A stretch of DNA of 64,000 nucleotides from Mycobacterium sp. 1164966.3 (GCF_001665395.1 NZ_LZSG01000040.1:62001-126000); one strand, 5' to 3'. Shown: positions 8,088 to 17,148, counted from the stretch's first letter. Notes: generated by a model from the letters alone, not told the origin. Program-made: numbers and translations.

Positions 8088-9239
8088 ATGGCCCCTATGA
8101 AGTCGCAGTCCGATGCCGACGAAGTTCAGGAAATTCGGCAGATAGAAGCGCAGGCAGCCCCTACGCGGTTCGCCCGGGGTTGGCATTGCCTGGGTCTGGT
8201 GCGGGATTTCGGAGACGGCAAACCGCACTCGGTCAATGCGTTCGGCCAGAAGCTGGTCGTATTCCGCAGCGGAGACGGCAGGACCAACGTGCTCGACAGC
8301 TACTGCCGGCACATGGGCGGCGACCTGTCGCAGGGCGAGGTCAAGGGCAACGAGCTCGCCTGCCCGTTTCATGACTGGCGCTGGGGCGGCGACGGCAGAT
8401 GCAAGCAAGTGCCCTACGCGCGGCGAACGCCCCGACTGGCCCGCACCGCAAGCTGGCTCACCCTAGAGCAGGACGGCATGCTGTTCATCTGGAACGACCC
8501 CGAGCGCAAGCCGCCGCCATCCGAGGTCACCATCCCGCGCATCGAAGGCGCCACCAGCGACGACTGGACCGACTGGCACTGGTACACCACCGTCGTACAT
8601 GCCAACTGCCGAGAAATCATCGACAACGTGGTGGACATGGCGCACTTCTTCTACATCCATGGTTCGATGCCGACCTATTTCAAGAACATCTTCGAAGGGC
8701 ACGTGGCCACCCAATACATGAACGGGGGCAACCGGCCTGACCTGAGTGGACCCAAAGGATCTCAGATGCTCGGTACCACCTCGGTGGCGTCGTACTACGG
8801 GCCGTCCTTCATGATCGACGACCTGACCTATCACTACGAACAGGGTGATGCGAAAACCATACTGATCAATTGCCACTACCCGATCGACTCGAATTCCTTT
8901 GTGCTGCAATATGGAATCATCGTCAAGAAGTCGGACACGCTGCCCGCCGAGGAGGCCATGAAGACCGCGATCAGCCTCGGCGACTTCGTCAAGCTGGGCT
9001 TCGAGCAAGACGTCCAAATCTGGCGGCACAAGGCGCGCATCGACAATCCGCTGCTGGTGGAGGAAGACGGTCCGGTGTACCAGCTGCGCCGGTGGTATCA
9101 GCAGTTCTATGTCGACGCCGCAGATGTGAAACCAGATATGGTGGACCGCTTCGAGTTTGAGCTGGATACGACGAGGCCCTACGAGGCGTGGATGAAAGAG
9201 GTGGAAGCGAACATGGCGGCTCGGGCGGGCTCGGTGTGA
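8088..9239 (+). CDS. kshA: 3-ketosteroid 9-alpha-hydroxylase oxygenase subunit (KshA type)
   Basis: A 383-residue Rieske non-haem iron oxygenase that closely follows mycobacterial KshA. The Rieske motifs are CRHMGGDL (C73, H75) and CPFHDW (C92, H95). The mononuclear iron site is in IIDNVVDMAHFFYIH with the later acidic ligand in EQDVQIWRHK. The C-terminal LLVEEDGPVYQLRRWYQQFYVD is characteristic. KshA hydroxylates C9 of androstadienedione-type steroids, which opens ring B together with KstD. It needs a reductase (KshB); none is adjacent, though a ferredoxin gene lies at 25183. ATG 8088 is used; an ATG at 8097 is possible. The stop overlaps the next ATG. Confidence 0.9.
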   Translation: MAPMKSQSDADEVQEIRQIEAQAAPTRFARGWHCLGLVRDFGDGKPHSVNAFGQKLVVFRSGDGRTNVLDSYCRHMGGDLSQGEVKGNELACPFHDWRWGGDGRCKQVPYARRTPRLARTASWLTLEQDGMLFIWNDPERKPPPSEVTIPRIEGATSDDWTDWHWYTTVVHANCREIIDNVVDMAHFFYIHGSMPTYFKNIFEGHVATQYMNGGNRPDLSGPKGSQMLGTTSVASYYGPSFMIDDLTYHYEQGDAKTILINCHYPIDSNSFVLQYGIIVKKSDTLPAEEAMKTAISLGDFVKLGFEQDVQIWRHKARIDNPLLVEEDGPVYQLRRWYQQFYVDAADVKPDMVDRFEFELDTTRPYEAWMKEVEANMAARAGSV

Positions 9240-9538
9240 TGGGGTCGCCGGCCAGGGTCGACAACCGGCTCGACGAGATGCCCATGGTGCCAGTGGTATG
9301 CCGCAACTGTGGGGCAAACGTGCTGGCGCGTAAGAGCACCTGGAATCAGACCAACGTGCAGTGGAATTCCGACGCGACGGCCCGTTGTGCCGAGCGCCGG
9401 GAGGCTCGGAAAATGCCAATGCCCGGCAGCCGGGGCGTATTCCTGATGTGCACGGCGCTGAGCGAGTCTATATGCGACGCCGTGCGGCGCGGGGAGTTGT
9501 GCATCGTCGACGAAACAATCAGCGCGGTGGGTAGCTGA
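9239..9538 (+). CDS. small Cys-rich protein coupled to the Rieske oxygenase
   Basis: A 99-residue protein whose ATG overlaps the kshA stop (TGATG), so it is translationally coupled. It has six Cys: a zinc-ribbon-like CRNCG pair at residues 21/24, then C50, C71, C79 and C88. The segment ARKSTWNQTNVQWNSDA is reminiscent of small proteins I recall next to actinobacterial Rieske oxygenases; their function is not established to my knowledge. A metal-binding accessory or electron-transfer helper role is inference from context only. Longer starts inside kshA are less likely. Confidence 0.65.
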   Translation: MGSPARVDNRLDEMPMVPVVCRNCGANVLARKSTWNQTNVQWNSDATARCAERREARKMPMPGSRGVFLMCTALSESICDAVRRGELCIVDETISAVGS

Positions 9539-9564
9539 AAACCGCACCTCACCAAGGCGTTTCG

Positions 9565-10641
9565 CTATGCAAGTTGGAATGCGCTGATCGGCGCCTCTTC
9601 GGGGTAGCTGGATGGGCCGCCGATGTCGTAGGCGGCGTTGAGCGCATTGATGAACGCCGGGTCGTGTAGCGGTTCGCTGGGAATGTCGAGCTTGATCCCC
9701 CTGGCGTTCACGTCGTCGACCATGATGTCGATAGCCTTCTCGACGGTCAGGTCGGCGGAGCCATCCATGTTCTTCTTGAGTTCGTCCAAGTCCGAGAACA
9801 CCTCGGCCGACCAGTGCACCAGAAACCGCAGCTCGTCGGTGTGATGGCGGGCGATCACCTCGTCACTGTTCTTCAGCAGCCAGTGCTCGCGATCGTCGGG
9901 GTCACCGGCGAACACGGTGTCGAATGTCAAGCCGGCCGGAATCTGTTGGTCCAGTGGACCATTGGCTTCACCGCGATGCACCATCATCTCGTTCTGCACC
10001 ACCACCCCGCGGTTGTTGATCGGCGGCAGCACCCGCTTCGGTGCTTTCAGCGGCCCGTCGGGCCAGAAGGTGAACCCGCTACCGGTGTCCAGTGAGAACC
10101 AGGTGATCACCTGGGCCATTTTGATCAGGTAGTCGCCGAACAGGCCGGACTTACCCATGACGCTGGTCAGCCACGTCGGCGCGTTCTCGTGGCGCACACC
10201 CCGGAAGCTCGGCGAATCCAGATGTCCCGGATCACGATTGGCGCACGGACCGTTGATGTTGAACAGCATCAGCTGAGGTTTGGCGTACTCGGCGTTCCAG
10301 TAGCTCTTGGCCATCTGAAGAAACCGCGCGTTGTAGAAGCAGTCGTGCAATTCGGGGTAGAGCGCGGCGCCGTAGTTGGCCAGGTAGCCGCGGAAGGTCG
10401 GTGTCAGGAACAGGTCCAGCGAAGGGGTGAATCCGTCGGGGAAGAGGCCGCTCATGGTGGCGATCAACTCGTCGGCGGACGCGAAGTGCTGGGCGATGAT
10501 CAGCTTCCAGGGTCCCTCGGTCCGCACCACATCCAGCAGGCGCTCGCGTTGGTCTTCGGTATAGACGTTGTCGATTTCGCGGGGCGGTGCCGCCGGGCGC
10601 AACACCTGGGAAAGCTCCATCCGCCGCTCATTGGTGAGCAT
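9565..10641 (-). CDS. conserved protein, possible Fe(II)-dependent oxygenase fold
   Basis: A 358-residue protein that I cannot place firmly. It has a well-conserved look with a candidate facial-triad pattern: H140-x-D142 in DPGHLDSPSF and H222 followed by Arg in EMMVHRGEANG, as in phytanoyl-CoA-type or 2-oxoglutarate oxygenases. Between them lies an aromatic-rich stretch (VITWFSLDTGSGFTFWPDG). If the pattern is real it would hydroxylate a small or lipid substrate. It is the last gene of the minus-strand operon and its ATG overlaps the esterase stop (ATGA), so co-translation with the esterase is likely. Confidence 0.6.
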   Translation of the reverse strand: MLTNERRMELSQVLRPAAPPREIDNVYTEDQRERLLDVVRTEGPWKLIIAQHFASADELIATMSGLFPDGFTPSLDLFLTPTFRGYLANYGAALYPELHDCFYNARFLQMAKSYWNAEYAKPQLMLFNINGPCANRDPGHLDSPSFRGVRHENAPTWLTSVMGKSGLFGDYLIKMAQVITWFSLDTGSGFTFWPDGPLKAPKRVLPPINNRGVVVQNEMMVHRGEANGPLDQQIPAGLTFDTVFAGDPDDREHWLLKNSDEVIARHHTDELRFLVHWSAEVFSDLDELKKNMDGSADLTVEKAIDIMVDDVNARGIKLDIPSEPLHDPAFINALNAAYDIGGPSSYPEEAPISAFQLA

Positions 10642-11633
10642 CAGTTCCTCCCCGTATCTGATCTCAGAAGATTGATGTGATCGTGTGCGCTGTCAAAGTG
10701 CAAGGGGTGGGCGAACTTCGCTCGCAGCAGCGCCCCGATCTCGGCGATGGCCAGCCGACCGCGAGCGGTCGCGTCGGACCGCATGAGAAAACCGTGGTGC
10801 ATACCCGGGTAGCGGGTGGTGGTGGTCTGTACGCCGGCATCGCGCAACCTGGCCGCGTACCTCTCACCCCAGTCGCGTATCGGGTCGCAGCCCGCGGTCA
10901 CCACGATGGCCGGCGGCAGCCCGGTGAGGTCGGCGGCGTAAGCCGGGACGAGGTAGGGGTCGCTGGGCCGACCGGACTCGCCATCAGCCAGGGCGTGCAG
11001 GTAGTCGATGTCGTCGCGGCCGAGCATCGGTGCATCGGCAAGGGCGGCGATGGACGGCGCGGTCATGTCGCGATCCAGGCCGGGGTAGAGCAGCACTTGT
11101 GCGCAGATGGCCGGTCCGCCACGGTCGCGCGCGGCCAATGCCACCGCCGCTGCCAGCGAGCCGCCCGCGCTGTCGCCTACCACCGCGACCCGCCCGGAGT
11201 CGAGCCCCAGGCGCGGCGCCTGTCGCGATACCCACTCGGTCGCGGTGTAGGAGTCGTCGAACTGTGCGGGCGGCGAGGCCTCAGGTGCCAACCGGTAGTC
11301 CACGGCTACGACGGCAGCAGCCGATGCCGCTGCCAGTTCGCGGGCCAACGGTTCGAACGAGTGGTTGGATCCCATGACAAGTCCGCCGCCGTGGAAGTAC
11401 ACCAGCGCGGGCTGGCCGGAATCGCTTGTGGGGCGGTAGATCCGGATCGCCAACGGCCCGGCCGATGTGGGGATGACGTCCTCGCTGACGTCGGCCATGG
11501 CCGGCATGGCGTCGGGCAACGGCGCCGACTCGATCGCTGCCCGCACCGCAGCGAGACCACGCTGGCGCATCGGCAGAATCTCGCCGAATGATGCGATTCG
11601 CGCGGCGGCGTCCGGGTCCAGCATGGTGGTCAT
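10641..11633 (-). CDS. alpha/beta hydrolase, HSL (lipase/esterase) family
   Basis: A 330-residue esterase with the HSL oxyanion motif YFHGGGLVMGS, the nucleophile elbow GDSAGGSLAA, an acidic residue in VVTAGCDPIRDWG and the catalytic His in MHHGFLM. This is the LipF/LipI-like group of mycobacterial lipases, which hydrolyse short acyl esters in the cytosol. It has four-base overlaps at both ends with its operon neighbours. In this setting it could cleave an ester or lactone produced by a Baeyer-Villiger enzyme, but that is inference. Confidence 0.88.
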   Translation of the reverse strand: MTTMLDPDAAARIASFGEILPMRQRGLAAVRAAIESAPLPDAMPAMADVSEDVIPTSAGPLAIRIYRPTSDSGQPALVYFHGGGLVMGSNHSFEPLARELAAASAAAVVAVDYRLAPEASPPAQFDDSYTATEWVSRQAPRLGLDSGRVAVVGDSAGGSLAAAVALAARDRGGPAICAQVLLYPGLDRDMTAPSIAALADAPMLGRDDIDYLHALADGESGRPSDPYLVPAYAADLTGLPPAIVVTAGCDPIRDWGERYAARLRDAGVQTTTTRYPGMHHGFLMRSDATARGRLAIAEIGALLRAKFAHPLHFDSAHDHINLLRSDTGRN

Positions 11634-12106
11634 TGCTTGTTTGCGGCGGCGCTGTCGGCCGTGAGCTCGGACAGCAGGACGGAGTTGGTGGTGTCGAGGA
11701 CGACTTCCATCCGACTCAACTCCAGCCCGTCGGGTCCGCGCCGGACATCTACGTTGGCCACACCGCTGGACACCGCGAACGGCACGAAGTTCGCGACTTG
11801 GTTGACGAATAGGTAAAAGCGCACATGCGTGACGTCACCGTCGGCGCCGGTGCGATGCACGTTGGTGGCGTGGTGGCGCAAGGGGTGGGGGCTCTGTTCG
11901 CGGTGCTGCGACAGCCACTCCATGACGGCGTCGCGGCCGTGCAGGTCGGGCGACATCAGTTCCTCGAACGGGCTGGTTCCGGAATCGCTGCGGCTGACGT
12001 AAGTCACGTCCATCGCACAGCGCGCGGCCAACTCGTCGTAGTGCGCCTCGTCGTAGTGGTACCAGAATCCGGCGATGAACTCCTGAAGATCCGGCAGCGT
12101 GATCAT
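11630..12106 (-). CDS. SnoaL/NTF2-like fold protein
   Basis: A 158-residue protein with NTF2-fold features: LQEFIAGFWYHYDEAHYDELAARCAMDVTYVS at the N-terminus, GRDAVMEWL in the middle and HHATNVH as the central strand. The HPLRHHATN segment has His residues facing the cavity in related SnoaL_4 proteins. This second member of the fold in the window is co-translated with the esterase (ATGA overlap at 11630-11633) and follows the acyl-CoA dehydrogenase pair by 69 bases. A dehydratase or isomerase role on an oxo-acyl or steroid substrate is possible. Confidence 0.72.
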   Translation of the reverse strand: MITLPDLQEFIAGFWYHYDEAHYDELAARCAMDVTYVSRSDSGTSPFEELMSPDLHGRDAVMEWLSQHREQSPHPLRHHATNVHRTGADGDVTHVRFYLFVNQVANFVPFAVSSGVANVDVRRGPDGLELSRMEVVLDTTNSVLLSELTADSAAANKQ

Positions 12107-12175
12107 GTTGGTGAGTCAACGCCGCTGCGGGCGGCCGCACACCGGGACTGTCCGGTCAGTGGAACATCCGCTTCG

Positions 12176-13204
12176 TCAGTCGGTGATCAGGCTCCACAGC
12201 TCGGTCGCCCCCGCCTGCAAAGCAGCGGTGGTGACTCGATCGTCCCAGTACCGGACCGTTCCGAACTCCGAACGCCAGGCGAGTGCCGGTCGGGTGAACT
12301 CGTGCAGCCGGTGCTCGCGAGTCGTGCCCATCGCGCCGTGCACCTGATGGGCATTGCGCACCACAACCGAGGCGGCGTGCCCCGTGCACGAACGTGCCAC
12401 GGCAACAAGGAAATCGAGGTTGGACGCCGACCATTCGCTGGTGACCGCCGCGGTCAGCGCGGCCTCGGTTGCGGCGCGCCCGAGGGCCGCTTCGGCGGCG
12501 GCATCCGCGATCAAGTTCTGTACCGCCTGGAACTTTGCGAGCGGACGGCCGAACTGGTTGCGCGACGTCGCGTGCTCGATCGAAAGCTGTAGGGTCCGGT
12601 CGAGAGCGGCACAGACCTGAATGGAACGCACCAGCGCCGACTTCAGCTGCAACCGCGCGACCAGGGAGCTGGCCAAGGGAATCCCGTTCAGGGTGGCGGG
12701 CTCGGCGACGACGGTGTCCCGCGGTTCGCCGATCATGTTGGTGCTCCGGGTGATGTCGAGAGCCGCCGATTCGACATCGGCCGCGCGGTACTGGCCATCA
12801 ACGCGCCAGACCACCACGACGCGTTCGGCATCGCTCGTCCACGGCACCGCGCTCGCCGTGCCGCGGTCGTCGAGCAGACACACCGTTCGCACCGCGTCGT
12901 CGCAATCCATGCCGTTGGCATCCAGCAGCCAGCAGGCCAACAAGTCGTGCTCGGCCAATGGAAGTCGTACCCCATGGCGGACCGCGGCGCTGAGCAGCTC
13001 GGCCGCTTCATACCAACTGGCTCCGCTGCCGCCGGCCTCCTCCTCGCCGGTAAGCCGCACCAGACCGAGATCCTGCAACCGTCGCCAAAGTGTCGTGTCG
13101 AGTTCACAGGGCAGCGCGGGCGAATGCGTCTCGCGATACTCGGCGAAGACGGCGTCCATCATCTCGGCCAGGGCTGGGTCGACGCCGTTCGGAGCGATTG
13201 TCAT
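12176..13204 (-). CDS. acyl-CoA dehydrogenase, smaller partner of a heteromeric pair
   Basis: A 342-residue FadE protein. The C-terminal helical domain is clear (TSRNQFGRPLAKFQAVQNLIAD, then QVHGAMGTTREHRLHEFTR), while the N-terminal and middle domains are shorter and more divergent than in a self-sufficient enzyme. The gene overlaps the preceding acyl-CoA dehydrogenase by four bases. In M. tuberculosis such side-by-side pairs (FadE26/27, FadE28/29) form alpha2beta2 enzymes acting on steroid-CoA side chains, one shared FAD site per pair. The same arrangement is the best reading here. The acyl-CoA substrate is unknown. Confidence 0.85.
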   Translation of the reverse strand: MTIAPNGVDPALAEMMDAVFAEYRETHSPALPCELDTTLWRRLQDLGLVRLTGEEEAGGSGASWYEAAELLSAAVRHGVRLPLAEHDLLACWLLDANGMDCDDAVRTVCLLDDRGTASAVPWTSDAERVVVVWRVDGQYRAADVESAALDITRSTNMIGEPRDTVVAEPATLNGIPLASSLVARLQLKSALVRSIQVCAALDRTLQLSIEHATSRNQFGRPLAKFQAVQNLIADAAAEAALGRAATEAALTAAVTSEWSASNLDFLVAVARSCTGHAASVVVRNAHQVHGAMGTTREHRLHEFTRPALAWRSEFGTVRYWDDRVTTAALQAGATELWSLITD

Positions 13205-14367
13205 CGCAGCCCCAGTCCCCGGGCGATGACGCCCCGGAGTATCTCGTTGGTACCACCGCGCAGCGTGAAACCGGGGCGCTGGTCTATCGCGGCCGCCACC
13301 AGGTCCGCGAACGGGGAATCCACGACGCCGTAGAGGGCGGCGAATTCGGCGATGTCGCCCTCCGTGGTGGTGCCGAGCACCTTGACCACCGCGGCGGGAA
13401 CCCCGACCTCGGGGTCGTGTCGCTGCAGGGCGCCGGCAACCGCCGACGATATTCGATGCAGGGCCGCGACGCGCGCCACCAGGCGGCCCAGGTCTGCATT
13501 ATGCGAAATACGTTGTACGGCCATGCTTTCGGCTGTCGCTGCGAGCAGCATGAACGTGGACAGAAATCGCTCAGGCCCGCTGCGTTCAAAGCTCAGTTCT
13601 GATGTCACCTGCCGCCAGCCTTCGCCGATCTCGCCGAACACCATGGTGTCGGGCACGAAAGTCTGATCGAGTATCACCTCGTTGAAGTGATGTGCGCCGT
13701 TCATCGAGACGATCGGGCGGATCTCGATGCCGGGCCCGCGCAGGTTCACGATGAACTGGCTGAGCCCGGCGTGCCGATCCCTGGTGTCGACCGGCGCGGT
13801 GCGGGCGAGCACGATGAACGCGTGCGCGAGATGTGCCCCAGATGTCCAGACTTTCGTACCTGACAATGACCAGCCACCGTCGACCCGCATCGCTCGGGTG
13901 CGCACGCTGGCCAGATCGGAACCCGAGTCCGGCTCGCTCATGCCGATGGCGAAAAAGCATTCCCCCCGCACAATTCGCGGCAGAAACTCCGACTTCTGAG
14001 CCTCGGTGCCGTACTTGAGCAACGACGGCACAATCTGGCGGTCGGCGATCCAGTGCGCCGAAACGGGCGCCCCGGCCGCCAGGAGCTCCTCGGTCACCAC
14101 GAACCGGTCCAGGAACGAGCGGCCATGACCGCCGTATTCCACCGGCACCGTCATGCCCAGCCAGCCGCGCGCAGCCAGTGCGGCGGTGAAGTTCTCGTCC
14201 CAGCCCGACAGCCAGGCATCGACTGTCGACGTGAAGGCACCGGCAGCGAGTTGTTCGGCGAGGAACTGCCGCACCTCGAGTCGCAGGGCTTGGGTCGATG
14301 CGGCGTCGACACTGGCGGGCGGCACCAATCGCGGCAGCGGCGAAGGCGCCGTCACTGGGTTTTCCAT
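13201..14367 (-). CDS. acyl-CoA dehydrogenase, larger partner of the pair
   Basis: A 388-residue FadE protein with all ACAD landmarks: the mid-domain FAD-contact motif FFAIGMSEPDSGSDLASVRT, the WSLSGTKVWTSGA strand, and the C-terminal RGGTNEILRGVIARGLGLR. The ELSFERSGPE helix is where the base Glu usually sits in this subclass. It follows the enoyl-CoA hydratase with a 16-base overlap and precedes its smaller partner with an ATGA overlap. Together the two should introduce an alpha,beta double bond into a CoA-bound acid. Confidence 0.88.
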   Translation of the reverse strand: MENPVTAPSPLPRLVPPASVDAASTQALRLEVRQFLAEQLAAGAFTSTVDAWLSGWDENFTAALAARGWLGMTVPVEYGGHGRSFLDRFVVTEELLAAGAPVSAHWIADRQIVPSLLKYGTEAQKSEFLPRIVRGECFFAIGMSEPDSGSDLASVRTRAMRVDGGWSLSGTKVWTSGAHLAHAFIVLARTAPVDTRDRHAGLSQFIVNLRGPGIEIRPIVSMNGAHHFNEVILDQTFVPDTMVFGEIGEGWRQVTSELSFERSGPERFLSTFMLLAATAESMAVQRISHNADLGRLVARVAALHRISSAVAGALQRHDPEVGVPAAVVKVLGTTTEGDIAEFAALYGVVDSPFADLVAAAIDQRPGFTLRGGTNEILRGVIARGLGLR

Positions 14368-15128
14368 CTTGCGATGCGCTGCAGGTGCTCAGGGTCGCGG
14401 TGGGCCAACGATTGCATGGCCGCGGCCATGCCCAGCGTCGATTCGAGAGAACCCTTGCGCGACTCTTGCAGTAGTCGTTTGGCCATCCGCAATGCGTGCG
14501 GGGGGTTTTTGGCGATGCGCTCGGCGAGTTCGTGCGCTGCGGGAAGTAATTCATCGTGCGGCACCACTCGGCTGACCAGACCCCAGTCCAGGGCCGTGGC
14601 CGCATCGATGCGGTCACCGGTGAACGTCATCTCGGCCGCGCGCTCATAGCCGATGGCCCGCGGCAAGAACCAAGTGCCGCCGTCGCCGGGGATGAGGCCG
14701 AGTTGGACGAAGCTTTCGGCGAACGAGGCGCGTTCGGAAGCGATGCGGATGTCACACATCATCGCCAGGTCGCAGCCGGCCCCGATCGCGGCACCATTGA
14801 CGGCCGCGATCAACGGCACTTCGAGGAGACCCAGCGCCCTTGGGACGCGCTGGATTCCGTCGACGTACGCGTGTCGTTGGTCCAGTGGGCTCAGACCGAA
14901 CATGCCGGCCTGGTCGGCCATCTCCTTGACGTTGCCGCCGGCAGAGAAGATCTTGCCCGTTCCGGTCAAGATCACCGCACGGACGCTGGTGTCGGCGTTC
15001 GCGTCGTCGACAGCGATCTCGAATGCGGCGATGAAGTCTTTGCCAGTGATCGCGTTGCCGACTTCGGGCAGGTTTATCGTCCAGACCTGGGTCGGTCCGC
15101 TGATGGTGATGTCGAGGGGCAAGCTCAT
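14352..15128 (-). CDS. enoyl-CoA hydratase/isomerase family protein
   Basis: A 258-residue crotonase. I start at ATG 15128 (MSLPLDITISGPTQVW); the longer frame to 15296 reads through intergenic sequence. The oxyanion-hole motif FSAGGNVKEM and the core AAIGAGCDLAMMCDIRIAS are clear. At the two positions where classical hydratases have Glu, this protein has Asp (GAGCDLAM) and Phe (SFVQLGLIPGDGG), so it may be an isomerase, hydrolase or retro-type lyase rather than a plain hydratase. It heads a minus-strand operon with two acyl-CoA dehydrogenases, an NTF2-fold protein, an esterase and the protein at 9565. Confidence 0.87.
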   Translation of the reverse strand: MSLPLDITISGPTQVWTINLPEVGNAITGKDFIAAFEIAVDDANADTSVRAVILTGTGKIFSAGGNVKEMADQAGMFGLSPLDQRHAYVDGIQRVPRALGLLEVPLIAAVNGAAIGAGCDLAMMCDIRIASERASFAESFVQLGLIPGDGGTWFLPRAIGYERAAEMTFTGDRIDAATALDWGLVSRVVPHDELLPAAHELAERIAKNPPHALRMAKRLLQESRKGSLESTLGMAAAMQSLAHRDPEHLQRIARWKTQ

Positions 15129-15143
15129 GCGGGTAACTGTAGG

Positions 15144-15188
15144 GACTCGGCCCGTGTCGGCCCTAGGCGCGTCTCTTCGGCCCGAGTC
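15144..15188. repeat. inverted repeat in divergent promoter region
   Basis: GACTCGGCCC at 15144-15153 is repeated inverted as GGCCCGAGTC at 15179-15188, with one mismatch. It lies between the divergent crotonase and monooxygenase genes. It could be a split operator or a hairpin in the leader of the plus-strand transcript. A smaller repeat, CCCGC-AATC-GCGGG, lies further right at about 15220-15233. Confidence 0.4.
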
Positions 15189-15252
15189 AAAGTGTCCCGC
15201 TGAGTAGGCAGGGTGTACCCGCAATCGCGGGCGGGCGTCGATACTCGCCGGC

Positions 15253-17148
15253 ATGGGCACCCGCGCGGCTCTGGATCCCGACGAACTACGGGCCAATCTG
15301 CGTCAGGCCGACCCCGGCGTGCTGGTCGCCGTATTGGCGCAACTCACCGGCGACCATGCCGTGGTCGACCGGTTCGCATCAAAGATCACTCATGTGCCCG
15401 ATCCGCCGGAGCAGGCCGGTGTCACCGATCCCGAGACGACCGAAGCGCTGGTCGAGGCCGTAGTCGGCGCGCTGGATCAGGGTAGGCCTCCGTCAGGCGG
15501 CGACGACCCCGAATTGTTCGCGCGGATCGCGCCGGTCGCACTCGGGGGAGCCGTCGGCGCCGAGTATCTCCCACTGCTGTTGGAGCAGGGGGGATTTCGG
15601 CCGTCGCAGCCCATACTGCCGCGCACCGCGAAGCTGCCGGACGGTTTCCGCGTCGCGGTCGTCGGTGCGGGCATCTCCGGACTGACCGCCGCGCTCGAGC
15701 TGGCCGAGGCCGGCATCGACTGCCAGATTTTCGACCGCAACGACGAGGTCGGCGGCACCTGGTACACCACCACCTATCCGGGCATCGGGGTGGACACCCC
15801 GTCGTCGTACTACTCGCTGTCACGCGACATCAAAGGCGACTGGTCGAGTTACTACCCGCTCGGCGCGGAGTACCAGGCGTACCTGGTGTCCGTGGCCGAC
15901 AAGAACCGCCTGCGCGAGCGCACCCGGTTCGGCACCGAGGTCGAAGCGTTGTGGTGGGACGATCGACGCCGGCAGTGGCAAATCCACGCAGTCGGGCCCG
16001 ACGGCACCCGCGAGGTGAGTTATGCCAATGTGGTGATCCCGGCGGCCGGTTACCTGAACCGGCCGCGCTGGCCGGAGCTTCCTGGCCGCGGCACGTTCTC
16101 CGGAGTGGAAATCCATTCGGCGCAATGGGATCCCGGGCTGGATCTGACCGGCAAGCGGGTCGGCATCATCGGAGCGGGCTGCACCGCGGTCCAGATCGTC
16201 GACGCGTGCGTGGACCAGCTGGCGCACCTGACGGTGTTCCAGCGTCAGCCGCACTGGGTGGCGCCGCGGCGGCGGCTTTCCGACGACGTTCCCGACTATC
16301 AGCGCTGGCTCGGCACCCGGGTGCCGTATTACGCCAATTGGGTTCGGCTGAAGTCGTTTTGGGGGACCGCGGACAACAACTACCCGGTGATTCTGCGTGA
16401 CGCCGGTTGGGCGGCCGAGCATCTGTCGATTTCGCCCGCCAACGACGTCTTGTTGCGGATCTGCCTGGACTACATAGACCGCGTTTTCGGGGCAGGCAGC
16501 GAGCTTGCCCGCAAGGTCACCCCGGACTTTGCGCCGTATGGCAAGCGGATCATCCGCGATCCCGGTGGATACTACGCAGCGTTGGCCCGCGACCACGTAG
16601 ACGTTGAGGTCAGCGAGCCGGCCCGGGTCAACGAAGCGGGGATCGTGACGCGCGACGGCCGCCAGGTCGACCTCGACGTCATCATCTACGCGACCGGCTA
16701 TTACCTGGACTTCCTTTCGACCGTTGATGTTCGGGGCCGCGACGGCAGGAAGCTGGCGGACGAGTGGGGCGACAGGCCGCGCGCCTACCGCGGCGGGACT
16801 GTCCCCGGTTTTCCGAACATGTTCATCTCGTCCGCGCCGAATTACAGCCCGGGGCACGGCGCCGGCCATAACTTCGGTGTCGAGGTGATGGTGCACTACG
16901 TCATGGAATGCCTGCAGTTGATGGCGCTGCGGAAGGCATCCGTGATGGAGGTTAGCCGACGCGCCTACGACGAATACGTCGCCGACATCGACGCGACAAT
17001 GGCCGGCACCGTCTGGTGCCATACCCCGACGGCACATACCTACTACCGGTCGGGCGGGGGCCGGATCGTGACCGCATTCCCATATCGTCTGGTTGATATG
17101 TGGCACAGTCATCGGGCTCCGATCGAAACGCATTTCGAGCTCCGATGA
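15253..17148 (+). CDS. Baeyer-Villiger-type flavin monooxygenase with N-terminal extension
   Basis: A 631-residue flavoprotein. After an extension of about 130 residues comes the FAD motif VAVVGAGISGLTAALELAEAG, then EVGGTWYTTTYPGIGVD, the NADPH motif VGIIGAGCTAVQ, and the fingerprint FSGVEIHSAQWDP with its His and Trp. The helical N-terminal extension and overall length resemble 4-hydroxyacetophenone monooxygenase. These enzymes insert oxygen next to a ketone to make an ester or lactone using NADPH. Its stop overlaps the ATG of the SDR gene (ATGA). The ketone substrate is unknown; a steroid or terpenoid ketone would fit the neighbourhood. Confidence 0.87.
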   Translation: MGTRAALDPDELRANLRQADPGVLVAVLAQLTGDHAVVDRFASKITHVPDPPEQAGVTDPETTEALVEAVVGALDQGRPPSGGDDPELFARIAPVALGGAVGAEYLPLLLEQGGFRPSQPILPRTAKLPDGFRVAVVGAGISGLTAALELAEAGIDCQIFDRNDEVGGTWYTTTYPGIGVDTPSSYYSLSRDIKGDWSSYYPLGAEYQAYLVSVADKNRLRERTRFGTEVEALWWDDRRRQWQIHAVGPDGTREVSYANVVIPAAGYLNRPRWPELPGRGTFSGVEIHSAQWDPGLDLTGKRVGIIGAGCTAVQIVDACVDQLAHLTVFQRQPHWVAPRRRLSDDVPDYQRWLGTRVPYYANWVRLKSFWGTADNNYPVILRDAGWAAEHLSISPANDVLLRICLDYIDRVFGAGSELARKVTPDFAPYGKRIIRDPGGYYAALARDHVDVEVSEPARVNEAGIVTRDGRQVDLDVIIYATGYYLDFLSTVDVRGRDGRKLADEWGDRPRAYRGGTVPGFPNMFISSAPNYSPGHGAGHNFGVEVMVHYVMECLQLMALRKASVMEVSRRAYDEYVADIDATMAGTVWCHTPTAHTYYRSGGGRIVTAFPYRLVDMWHSHRAPIETHFELR

